This document shows, piece after piece, positions 10,867 through 21,455 of a stretch of 64,000 nt of DNA. The notes beneath the pieces are model-generated. The model was not told where the DNA came from. It did no database searches and was given only the letters and a program-made list of their open reading frames with translations. Both the position numbers and the translations under genes were made by a program. Every line of letters begins with the position of its first letter. Positions within the stretch are counted from its first letter, which is position 1. The DNA comes from Nymphaea colorata. Lineage: Eukaryota > Streptophyta > Magnoliopsida > Nymphaeales > Nymphaeaceae. The stretch is taken from NCBI RefSeq assembly GCF_008831285.2, contig NC_045144.1, forward strand, positions 5,724,575 to 5,788,574, in the 5' to 3' direction.

Positions 10867-11684
10867 GGTGTCCCAAGGAGAGAGAGAGAGAGAGAGAGAA
10901 AGCATGTCAATTCGAAAATGCATATATGGCACAGAAAGACCGAGGAAGAAATCAAATGACTCAGGAGCTGAGATCTCCGCAATTAGTTAAGAACAAGTTA
11001 GAATCTGGTTTTCGATTCTTATTTGGTCATCTTAACTTGCTGACGACAACTATTCCTAGACATTAGGCGGTCGAAAGTAAGTATTCAATGGGCATTTGGA
11101 TCATGATGAAAAGTAGAAATTTTTTTTTAAGATTTTCTGAAAGCATTAATCTAGATTAGGAGAGAGAAAGAGAAAAAAATTCAGACAGCATTTGATAAAC
11201 TCCACCAGTGGGGAGAGGAAGAGAGAGATAATTATGACGACATTTGATAAATTCCACCGGTATCAATAGAGCATGAGATATACATGACAGTTGGGTATAT
11301 GCCATCACCCGCATTTCAGATCGAATTAGTTATGCGATTTCGTATGAAAACATGACTTGGGTGTACGTTCTGATTCTTCGATTTCGACATTGAGATCTAA
11401 TTTGGAAAAATTAAATGAAATAACAAACGATAAGCATTGCTGTGTCCGAATACCGACCGTTATTGCGCCGTACTCAAGTTTCCATATTTGTTCCTAATTT
11501 GTTTCAAGTTCCCTACGAGATCATCATTTGTTCATTTTCTCCTGCCTTTTTCCATTTTCCAAATGAATCATTATCGTTTTTAGAAAGTGCTTGCCCATAA
11601 ATTAATACGATTGCCTTTACCTGAACACACCCGTCTCCACTTGTGTTTCCTGTTTCTAGTTTCAAGTGGTTTTCATAATTCTCC
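10867..11684. other. Spacer and likely promoter region of the B3 gene
   Basis: It begins with a (GA)n microsatellite, then unique AT-rich sequence with no coding signal on either strand. As it leads directly to the intact B3 gene it probably contains the promoter, but I could not place a convincing TATA box. Confidence 0.5.
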
Positions 11685-11714
11685 ACAAGCTTCGCGCAGA
11701 AGCCATTAACGTTC

Positions 11715-12593
11715 ATGGCACAGATGGCCATCCTACCTCCTTTTCCATCTGGGCTTCAAAACCTCTACGTCCTTGCTGACGCTGCTGTCACCTTGCTCAA
11801 CCAGCGGCAGCAGATGAATGCGAAGCAGCGGCAGCAGAAGAAGAACGTGAAGCAGGGCCAGCAGAAGAAGATGGTGAAGAAGACTTGCAAGAAGAAGCAG
11901 AAACGGCCATCTCCACTTGCACCTTGTAGGGTGCAGCTGCAGCAAAGGGCCCCTGAAGGATGGCTGCTAGAGCTGGTGGGTGAGCATGGAGGCATGGGGC
12001 CACCGGCGTTCCTGTGTGCGAAGAAGTTGACGACAAGTGACACCAACCGGAATCTCAACCGGTTCGCCATTCCAAGGAACATCGCCTACGACGTCTTGCG
12101 CCCTCTTATGCACGATGAAGAATGGAAATCGGTCTGCAATACAGGTGGAAGGATTGGAGGAGCAGGGCTGCGGGTGCAAAGTCATGATGGCGTTGGGTCA
12201 GTAACGCTCTGTTTCAAGTTGTGGCAGAGCAACTTGATGTTTCTTTTCAATGAAGGCTGGAAGCTCGTCGTCGAGCGCAACGTTCTTCGGCCTGACAAAG
12301 ACGTGGTTGAGGTGTGGTGCTTCAGAGATTCTGCCATGGCTCTGCACTTCGCCTTTTGTGTCGTCAGAGGAGAAGAAGAAGGAGGTGTCATCAGAAGAGG
12401 AGGAGGACAAGAAGGCAGAAAAAATGAAAAGGAGTATGGACTGGTTGAAGACGGCTTAGTACTACTTGAGGAGGAGGCAACGGTTGCTATGAACGATGAC
12501 AATATAGTCCCTGTCATGCAAGAAGAAGAAAATCAAGAAAATGGTCGCTGCTGCCATTGGGTCCACAAGAAGCGCAGGACAATCTACGCATGA
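11715..12593 (+). CDS. B3-domain protein of the DUF313 group
   Basis: Predicted intronless 292-residue nuclear DNA-binding protein. Residues 27-75 are rich in Gln and Lys (KKNVKQGQQKKMVKKTCKKK), a likely nuclear localisation region. Residues 80-105 carry the PEGWLLELV ... GPPAFLCAKKLT block that precedes the B3 fold in the DUF313 family, followed by TSDTNRNLNRFAIP and, near residues 175-230, LMFLFNEGWKLVVERN and VVEVWCFRD, which fit the strands of the plant-type B3 domain. The tail after residue 225 is Glu/Gly-rich. In another frame the same DNA (about 12360-12459) reads as a KKKEVSSEEEEDKKAEK tail ending in a stop, so a frameshift near 12355 is possible. The start ATG is kept in the broken copy at 8289. 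Targets are unknown. Confidence 0.85.
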   Translation: MAQMAILPPFPSGLQNLYVLADAAVTLLNQRQQMNAKQRQQKKNVKQGQQKKMVKKTCKKKQKRPSPLAPCRVQLQQRAPEGWLLELVGEHGGMGPPAFLCAKKLTTSDTNRNLNRFAIPRNIAYDVLRPLMHDEEWKSVCNTGGRIGGAGLRVQSHDGVGSVTLCFKLWQSNLMFLFNEGWKLVVERNVLRPDKDVVEVWCFRDSAMALHFAFCVVRGEEEGGVIRRGGGQEGRKNEKEYGLVEDGLVLLEEEATVAMNDDNIVPVMQEEENQENGRCCHWVHKKRRTIYA

Positions 12594-12798
12594 ACTTTGC
12601 TGTGCAAGATGAAGAGGGCATTAAGGGAGCTAAGGGTAGCCAGGGGGTTGCTTAATTGCTTTATTTCTGCGCGTTGGCGGGTTGGGGATTTGAAGGCAGC
12701 AAGCTAGATTATAAACTCATTTTTTGAAGTTCCCATTCTTTTCTATACATTTTCTGTAAATCCATCTTCATTCTTTGAATTCTTTGTAATGATCATTC

Positions 12799-12804
12799 AA
12801 TAAA
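12799..12804 (+). terminator. AATAAA poly(A) signal of the B3 gene
   Basis: A canonical AATAAA lies about 206 bases after the B3 gene's stop codon, preceded by T-rich and TTTGTAAT sequence. The position and context suit a plant near-upstream element. Confidence 0.5.
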
Positions 12805-13708
12805 GGTTCACAATTGTAGTAATAACCACTCATACCAACATCCCTTTCGCTACTGTTTCTGCATGATCTGCAATTTTTCTACTCCAACACTTGCAACAGA
12901 TGTTAACGATTTACTGTCATTTGAAAGATTGCTTTCTCCCTAAGGTAACAATATGGTAAACTACATCAGTGGAGATCGCAGATACTTTCCCTATTCAAAT
13001 TATCTCCAGAAAATTTTCTGACTGCAACCGGATTTTAATCGCAGCTCTGCCCAGTCGCAGCAATCATCTTTGACAAAAGATCTTCTCTGTGTCACCAACA
13101 ACAATCTTCCATTCAGCTCAACCTAAACGGTTCCATGGTATGTGTTGTAGATACGATCATCTTAATGGAATATTTTATCAGATTGTGGTTATTTATACCC
13201 CTTAACTGGTTGCTTTTAAAGTATGCTTACAGTATTGACAATATTTCAACCATTCAGACCCTGAAGCTACTTCACAAGGGTAAGTCGGAGGGTGAATGAG
13301 TTGATCATATGAAAAATGTACTTTGTTCTGGAAAATGTTTTGTTACAAGAAAATTCGGTGTAGTTAAGTTGACAAAGTCTTGGTCTAAGGTGCAATATAC
13401 ATGGATCTGACTCGGTTAGGTTTGGTCCTTTTAAAAGGTGGGTACTATCTCTGATAAGATTCACAGCTGCTTGAAAATGGCAGTTTCAAATCTTTACCAC
13501 AGTATATAGCTTGAGGGCACAGGCAGGTCACTGCTCATTACTTTCTATTTATCTTGCTTTTTCCAATTTTTATCAGTCCAAGCTTCACATTTTCTATTTA
13601 TTGTCATCTTTTGGCTTGCTTGAAAAACTAGGCTGCCGTGTTTCAATGAGGAGGTGACTGGTGGACGCTGCTGTCAGTTGCTTTTTATGCCAATGGAATT
13701 TGCTTATT

Positions 13709-13819
13709 ATGGCTGAGGATGGTATAAAGGCAGCCCCACAACAACATCCCAAAAAGGAGGGGAAGAGGGAAAATTTTGTATCTTTTATGGAAATTCAATC
13801 AGATCAGCCAGATTCTTGA
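13709..13819 (+). other. Short protein-like frame, possible exon relic
   Basis: An ATG-started 36-codon frame encodes a polar peptide beginning MAEDGIKAAPQQHPKKEGKR and ending QSDQPDS. Composition is more protein-like than the surrounding AT-rich DNA. No family recognised and no splice sites that I trust. Confidence 0.2.
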
Positions 13820-14514
13820 TTAGTGGATTCACTAAAGTCAGTTATACATGAACTGGTAATTTTTTTATAAGAAAACAAGGAAGAATAATATATGAAACAT
13901 GCATGATACCTTTGAAATCTAACAGTAATAACTAATATATTCAAAAAATGACACTCTAGATATTGCCACTCAGATATAAAAATATGAATCTAGTTCAAAA
14001 ATTGATACACTGTGAAGTGTGAACTATTGATTCTCCCCAAAGAATTGTTTTAATTTCTTTGAAAATTTTCAACTCATCATAGGAGAACAAAATTTTCAGC
14101 GTTAGGATTAAGTTATAGTTATGCACTTTGCTTTCGTTAAATAGAACTTGTAAGATGAAGCTTAGGCTTGATAGTGGTTTATACTCACACTATCTTTGTG
14201 GTGCTTCGTCTCTCTCAGTGTGAATGTGGGGAGGAAGGAACAGATGAATTTGCTGCAAGTAATGTACTCCAACAACAGTACTGCTACTAATGAGTCGTGA
14301 GCGCCCGCAAGAGAGAGAGCAGAGCAGAGACAAGGGCGCAAGCCCCTGTCTGGCTCCTGTCCTTGCACTTGCTTCATATGCTGATAATATAGACCTAGAG
14401 GAGCATAATGTTGATGAAACATATATGGTACATGGAAAATCTGATTACTAGAGATGAGGACGCTCATAGATTCAAGAATTATCATTGTTCATGCTTCAGT
14501 TGGTGATGAGTACC

Positions 14515-14682
14515 TGAATTTTGGACCTCATTAGATAGTTTGGATGAAACTCGTCTTCTCAAGGTTCAGCTAAAAGAACTTCCATCACTTTTCTCAAGCA
14601 GTTTGTCTGCAGAGGAATGAGGACCGTATCCATGGGTCTCATCAGGAAAAGATTTCAATGAAGAAACTTCCATTGACCTTTT
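14515..14682 (+). pseudogene. Possible exon relic with internal stop
   Basis: One frame reads PEFWTSLDSLDETRLLKVQL, then KELPSLFSSSLSAEE, a TGA, then GPYPWVSSGKDFNEETSIDL. The even spread of residue types across the stop looks like decayed coding sequence. It ends at TTTAAG followed by ATAAGC, which could be a lost GTAAGC donor. I do not recognise the protein. Confidence 0.3.
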
Positions 14683-15267
14683 TAAGATAAGCACGTAACT
14701 AATTTCATGTCTACATTATTGATATCATTAGCCTCTATTTATTTGTTCCCCTGTTGCAGCAACCCTGTCTCTGCACATGTTCTTGGGTAGCTGTAAACTT
14801 TCAGACACTCGAAATAGATGACGTTATTAGGATATTAAAAATCTGGTTACATAATCATATCTGATAATTTGATCAGACTGGTTTTCTCAATACAAATGCT
14901 CTTTCTTTCCTCCCTGCCTTACTCACAAAAACTGCTTAACTTTCTTCTTTTTTTTGCCATGGTTCTAAACAGGAGAATATTTTAGCACATAAAAAGTGTT
15001 TCAAATTTTTAGGCTTTCCAAATGCAAAAAAGCTTGTCTTTTCACTTTAAATTTTCTCATGCACATAAAGAAAAAATATATGAATTTCAAAGAACATGAA
15101 AAATTTATGACAAATTGACGTTTTGTTCTCAAGCGTGCTCCAGTTATTACTTTTCTGTTATTTCTTTGAGACATCTATTTCATTAGGTCCTTTCTAGTTG
15201 GCAGCTTGATTGGAGCTAATTAAATGCTAGAAAGAATTTTGTTCTGTAGAAAAAGTTGAGATCCCTG

Positions 15268-18200
15268 AGATGCACAAATTCTCTCGTCTATTTCAAACTG
15301 TTATCCTAAGAGGTTGTTTAGCCCCTTGTCACATCAATAACTAGCCATGAGATCCTTTTAATCTGACCATGTATCTCAGTTACCACCACAACCATAGAAC
15401 GATGAGTGCAACTGACTGTAAGCATGAGAGTAAGTAATGTCCTTGCGCCATAACCTACCAATCGCAATGCATGAAGCTCCATCGAGTGGTACAACTCCCA
15501 TGTACCTAATTTCATTTATTTGAGTCTTTCATCCCCTACTTTCTAGACAATATGTATGTTGGTCTCCTCTATTGCCCATCCAATGAAATGCATTCTCGTG
15601 ACCCATCATTCATCAATGTATAATCATGATATTCTTGGAACACTATGGGTAATACTTTTTAATTTTTGTGGGTTAGAAACCTTTAAGAAATTTCATTGTT
15701 TTAGTTGGTTTTGCTTTGACATGTTTATATTTCATGTAGGGTTTTGGATTCTACTTTATCTTATTTATGACATATAAACAAAAAGGTACAAGTGAATGAA
15801 ACAAAATCAAAATCCATTTTGGAGAATAGTTCACAAGTGCAAAATGACTTGCCTCGAGGGGCATTGCTCAAACAAGCAGGCTTGGAGCATGTTATGTGGT
15901 GCGTCTTCAGTTTGATTAGTGAGATGATATGTTCTTGTATCATAAGGGGGATGGGTCCTACATGCAAGTTCAAGCACGTGACAATCTTGCCACTCTGCAT
16001 CAATATAGTTCTAGGCATTGGGGCCAAGGGGAAGGAGGTAGGCTTCGGTTGTCGCCCGGATAGTAAGATTAATTCTTCCGTTCACCAAGAGTGGAGAATG
16101 ACCTTACGAACTCACAAATACTCTTCCATCGTTTTGTGATGAATTAAATTATGAAAATTAGCTCGTGCATCATTGCATAAGACATGTTGCGTGACATTTG
16201 CAGATGTAGTAGTTTTATCTTCATTTTGCCTACATTATTTTGTGTATTGTTTATTCAAGTAACATGGTTAGCCCTTCACCATAATCAAAAGGAAATGTCA
16301 TTAAACCTTGGATTCAAGTACCCTTGGTAAGTGTGCTCGAAAAACCATCATTAAACTATGGTTTAGTGAAATCAAGGTGCTACACCCTTTTCCAAGCACC
16401 CCCAAGCGAAATGACTCATGAAATTTTGTCGAAGGAAAACTTTAGTTTCTTAATGTCTCTTTTGCTTAAGTGAGCAGAGAAAAACTTGTAGTTTCTCAAT
16501 GTCTCTTTTTCTTGGATAATCAAGAGTATTTCATCCTACTATTTTTCTCTATCTCTCATTTCCTTTGGTAAGCATGAGTATTTCATCTTACTACCCATGA
16601 AGAGAGCTGAATTCTCCACCTAACCTCTAATCCTCATAAGATATAGAGTCTGCTTTTAGTGTCTCAAAGTACCTCCCTGCCATGCTTTAACTTATGCATC
16701 AACAGACTCTTTTTTTAACATAAAGAGTGAGATATTCAAAATGGAGACTGGCTGCCTACCAGCCCTCGTTCCATCTATTGCGCCCATCGAGGACTCCATT
16801 TTTCCTTTTCAAACTTATTATAAAGTCATCCTTTTTTAACAACCTTTTTTTTTAATTTGAAAACGGCTAGAAATCCATGCAAAAGCGTTGGTCTGGCATA
16901 AAGGATCAAGTGGAGTGGATCCCCTCTAATGGAAGGAAAATTATGTTTTGGACAGATCGATGGTCTCAATCTATATAATACTCTGTCAAGTTCGCCCTTA
17001 TCTCTTAGGACAGATTTATCCTTATGTGAACATGAACCTTCGCCAAATGATCACAAGCTATAGATCAGTCGATTGAGATGATGCAATTATTAAATTGGTT
17101 GATGCCAAACTTCAACACTCATATGGTGGATTCTTTGAGAGAAGACCGTCACGCATGGCGTGGCAAGGAAGTGGGTGATACGAAAAGGAAGAATCATTAG
17201 GCGATGATGCGTCCACCATCACAAGGCCAAAATTGGCGTGAATGGAAATAGAGCACCCCAGCTCCCTACTCATGATCGACTAAGTATAGTGGGTTTTCAA
17301 CTTCCTAGTAGCTGTCCTCTTTGCTTTACTAATGGACAGGATATTCTTCACCTCTTCTTTCTGTGTAAATTTGCTGCTAACGCGTGGAGTAAGGTCGTGG
17401 GCAAATACAACAGGAAGAGTCTCGCATGCTAATATCATTCAAGAATTCAAAAGGTGGGTTCCTACATCCTCCAAGAATGAGCCTGTTCCCTATGATGCAA
17501 TAATGATAAGATTTTTACTATCAAGAGTTTCACATCCTCGGTCTGGGCTGCTTGTACTGAAGGCTATTCTTTCCATTTTTTGGAAAACTCAAACCAAGGA
17601 AGTGGAGTTATGGATAAAGCATGGGATCATCACCTTCCCATCGTTCCCAGCGTTCTCCTGAGGTCCCATCATTTATATGCTCAACGTTACCTTTGGGGAA
17701 TGGGTGGTAGTTGGTGTCATGCACAACTGTGCCGGGCAATACAGAGATCGAGTCGAGCTGTACAGAAATGAGGAAGACCACCAAATGCTTGAAATGACGA
17801 TCCTAGAAGAGCTGCTTCAAACCTTTTCTGCCGATTTCATGGAGTTTGCTGTTATGAGCAACGCCGAAAGAAGCTTCTCAAGCAAGCCATAGAAGGTAGA
17901 AGCAATGTTTTACGCCAGTTCCCAATGTTGTGCTCAAGGATTTATAATGCTACCATGTTGGATGAGGATCTCCTTTCTCACAAAGTTGACAAAATTTTAT
18001 CTGTTGCAAAGAGCTGTAATTTCTACACAGTATTTTCTGTTCCGTGTAGTGTCATGTATGTTTTTGGTTGGCACCTCCAGCGTTTGTTGTGCCAAAGTCC
18101 AGCTGAGCTATTTTGATTCTTTTTGCAAGTATTTTGTACAGCTCCGCTTTCAATAAGCGTTGGAAGGCCTAACCTTCCAGCAGTGCTCGTGTCCTCTAAA

Positions 18201-18652
18201 CAGAAAATTAGACACTGAAACAATTGAATACATGGAAGATTTCTTTCACTCATTTTTTCATTTTCATATGCACCTGGAGAAGCATACAGGAGCGCTCCTT
18301 TGTTTGGTGAGCAGCTTTGAAGATACTTGACGCAAGAAATTGACAACTTTTTAATGAATGCAAGCAGTAGGTGCTGCGCTCATTAGCAGCCACACCACTT
18401 CCTATCACCTGGCTCGAACTCATCTAAACGCTATGAAATTGCCTGAAACCGTTAAGCACCCATTCGATCTAATCCCCAACTTCACATGCTTTGAAGAGCT
18501 GGCAGGATTACGGAAAGAATGACAAAACAGAAACGGCACGAGACAAAAGCTCTGTGGATGAATGGATGGCCACTCTCTCTGCAAAAGAGAGGCATCGTCC
18601 ATGACTTCCCTTTCCAAGAGGAGGGCCGCTTCTATTGTCATAGCACCGAATA
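15268..18652. repeat. Repeat block X2 (LINE-bearing duplicon)
   Basis: Collinear with X1 from about 4240 to 7615 and with much of X3. It starts at GCACAAATTCTCTCGTCTAT, aligned to X1 near 4250. It ends at ACCGAATATGC, where it is joined directly to duplicon B (CCCCTGGGACATGCC). X1 and X3 continue past this point for another 330 bp, so X2 was cut by this junction. No intact gene. Confidence 0.75.
16870..18160 (+). mobile_element. L1-type LINE, degenerate 3' fragment (X2)
   Basis: This is the best preserved of the three LINE fragments. At 17238-17432 a frame shows a full zf-RVT zinc-binding motif: QLPTHDRL ... CPLC ... HLFFLCKFAANAW. Upstream, near 16930, the DNA reads like the GRKIMFWTDRW block that precedes this domain in plant LINEs. 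The following frame is shifted and carries stops. The 3' end shows the TTTGTACAGCTCCGCTTTCAATAAG tail. It is inactive. Confidence 0.75.
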
Positions 18653-19501
18653 TGCCCCTGGGACATGCCAGGGAACAACTGATAAGTCAAGGTACTATTT
18701 AAAATGCATTATCTGGCTTAATCAATTGTTAATTAGATGACACTCAAACCTGGTTGGGTTTTCAACTTGCCCTTGGCTGATTATGTTGGAATCACTTAAT
18801 ACTGCGATTACTCATCTATGGAAATGCTTAGAGCATTCAATTTCATGTCATTTAAGCAGTTTTTAGGAGGGTCTGCAACTTCCTTCACTCACTCCCACCA
18901 GCAAGGCCGGCTGCTGATGAAGCAATTACGTATATCTGACATTTTTGGACATGCCTAATTCCCATTGTTTTGTCATGCTTGGTAACAGGTTAGTCCAGAA
19001 TGACCAAATTCCTCTCCTCTCTGAGAGCCAGAGCCGGTCTGAGTCCCCTTTCGAGCAGCCAGGCAGGCATCTGTCTGTAGTCCTGTGTGGAAGGGCTCTT
19101 GACCTCTTGTTCAGTAGAGCAAAGGTCCACGGGCGAGAATATGCTGATGACTCCCAAGAGCTTTTATCAATGGAGTCGTTGTTTGATGTCAAAAAGGTCC
19201 CAAGTGTTTGGTTGTTACTGATTCAAGCGGTACGAGTTGAGATTTGAATGCCGCAAGGCAGTTCAGTTCCTATCTACTGCTGGGTGTTAAATAAGAGAGC
19301 ATTGTAGACCATGTTCATGAGAGTAATGTCAAAAGATAGCTAGGAACATTACAAATTGAAATTTTGACACAGCTCTTTGACTAGGTAGATGAGTAATAAA
19401 AACAATTAATATGTTGTGATGAGACAACTGTTCTACTATGGCCTGGAAATGCCTGCCCACCAATGAACCTCAAGAAGAAAACAAAAAGCAGGCTTCATTG
19501 A

Positions 19502-19790
19502 ACCCAAAAATCATTCTACTACGAAATAAACCAAAAAGGTAGAATGAGGAATCACATTATAAATATACGAAAATACATTTGCTGCATCGACATTACTAAG
19601 CTGTTCTTTAACAAAAATTTAAGCATAATTTCAACATATAATGTTTTAAAGTAACATATCTTTCATAACTTGGCATTTGTGTCATAAATATTTTCAAAGT
19701 TTCCCTGTTTTAGATTGTCATATGTGAATGAATTAAATCATTGCGTCACCTAAATACAAAACTTACACAGTAAATATTTTTAATTGCTTA

Positions 19791-19855
<65 letters not shown>

Positions 19856-20325
19856 AGATGTCATTTTCCACCAATTTTAAGCACTGGAAAAATTAAGAAA
19901 GTTTTCAACTTTCGTAAAAAAATATCTATATCAATTCAAAATAGCTATTAAAATGTGAAAAAAAGAAAACTTATACAAGGTAAAAAATATATTACAGACA
20001 TCGAAAAAGTATGGTGTAAGTCACAGGATTCTTTTATTTTACTGCCGCACCCGAGTCGCATCGAGTCGGGTGCGCACCGGACATGGGTGCGGCCCCGACA
20101 CACATTCGAGTCCAGTTAAAATGTCCTATTAATAAATTACTTAATATATGTTGTTCGGATATTTTTCCATTCAATACAATTATTCAAGTATGTTATACAT
20201 TAATAAATAAACTATAATAACAATATGCATGCTTATTCTGTTATATATATAATAAATTAAAAAAATAATAATAAAAAAATATCTTCACCGCAGTCAGTGA
20301 CATAGAGTATGGTCAAAGGCACGAT
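19502..20325. repeat. Insertion of about 0.8 kb private to duplicon B
   Basis: Copy C runs straight from AGGCTTCATTGA to TATTTTTTATTTATTGATGCC at 31694-31725. In B these two flanks are separated by about 820 bp. Much of the extra DNA (19590-20030) resembles the AT-rich repeat at the right end of duplicons A, B and C (2390-2600, 26155-26340, 37560-37740), including AGTTTCCCTGTTTTAGAT. It also carries an (AC)n(AT)n microsatellite and a GC-rich patch at 20040-20110. I could not define ends or a target duplication. Confidence 0.6.
19796..19855. repeat. (AC)n(AT)n microsatellite
   Basis: A compound dinucleotide run, AC to about 19831 then AT to 19855. Confidence 0.95.
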
Positions 20326-21455
20326 ATTTTTAATTTATTGATGCCATTGGAGAGTAGAACCGAAGGGTCGCTTTAATGGTTGTACTGCCCGGTTATTACT
20401 TAACCAGGGGATTGAAAAAAGACGAACCGCATTGAACACCTGGTCTGGTCCGATTAATCTCTTTTTTCTGTGCGTGGTATTTTTTAGCAAGTCATTCTTT
20501 TAGCATAGCTGTTCCTATACCGTACATATTTTTTTGGGGGTTAATTCTCATTTCATCCTTCGCCCAAAAAGAAAGACAAAAGGAAAAGAAAAGCGTTTCT
20601 AAAAGAAGAAATAGATTGATCACCTTTGAACTCTTCATAGTTCATAGTAATACTCCCTGTGTTCAACACCCAGGAACAGCATAGTAAAGAACTGATATCT
20701 GTAACACGAAAAGATGCCTGAAACATGAAGGCGAAGCAAGCCAGGTGCTACCATGTTTAGTTTCAGGTATATCCATTGAATTTAACAGGGCATAGAAGAG
20801 GCCCCCTATGTTACTTTCGAACATATTTTTTTTCTTTATGTATCATAAATTTAAGTCCTCGTAGGTTCTTATTGGAGACCACCAACAATCATCATACAGT
20901 AACATGACCACTTGATATGCCATCAATACAAATCAGGTTGCAGAAGGACGACAGGGAAGTCATCCACTCACTTGGTTAACGTATCAAAGTCGAAGACACT
21001 GCCAGTCTTCATTACCAGGCGCTCAACAAACTCTTAATTTCAACTGAGGCGAACTCCACAGAAGCAAAGAAGGAAAAAGTAACCGACGCAACCAAAATTG
21101 CAAATGGTTACACTATGTTAGATCCCACGCAATCAGGTTGAATCAATCTCATGGACTCTTTAGGTACAGCAACAAGTGTATGTGTGGTGCTAAAGAGGAA
21201 AAGAACAGGAAAAGAAGGACAGTGCACAACAGAAACCTGTAATAAAATTCTAAATGTAGGTTCTATACCATGTCAATTAAACATAATATTGTGAAGGAGA
21301 ATGAAATGGCAAAGAAAAATGAGAAAGAAGTGAAAGGCAATCTACATTGTGCAGTCATCGACATTGTCAAACAGCAGCACGTATGTACCCTTCCAGGAGC
21401 AACAAGTCGAAGGGGAGAAAATAACATCACAATTTGAAAATGTTGTCGGACACCA

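Larger units (their letters stand above)
12805..15267. other. Spacer without recognised gene
   Basis: AT-rich sequence with no recognised family on either strand and no match seen to other parts of the window. Two protein-like stretches inside it are listed separately. A purine-rich patch at 14296-14345 (GAGAGAGAGC repeats) is low complexity. Confidence 0.5.
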
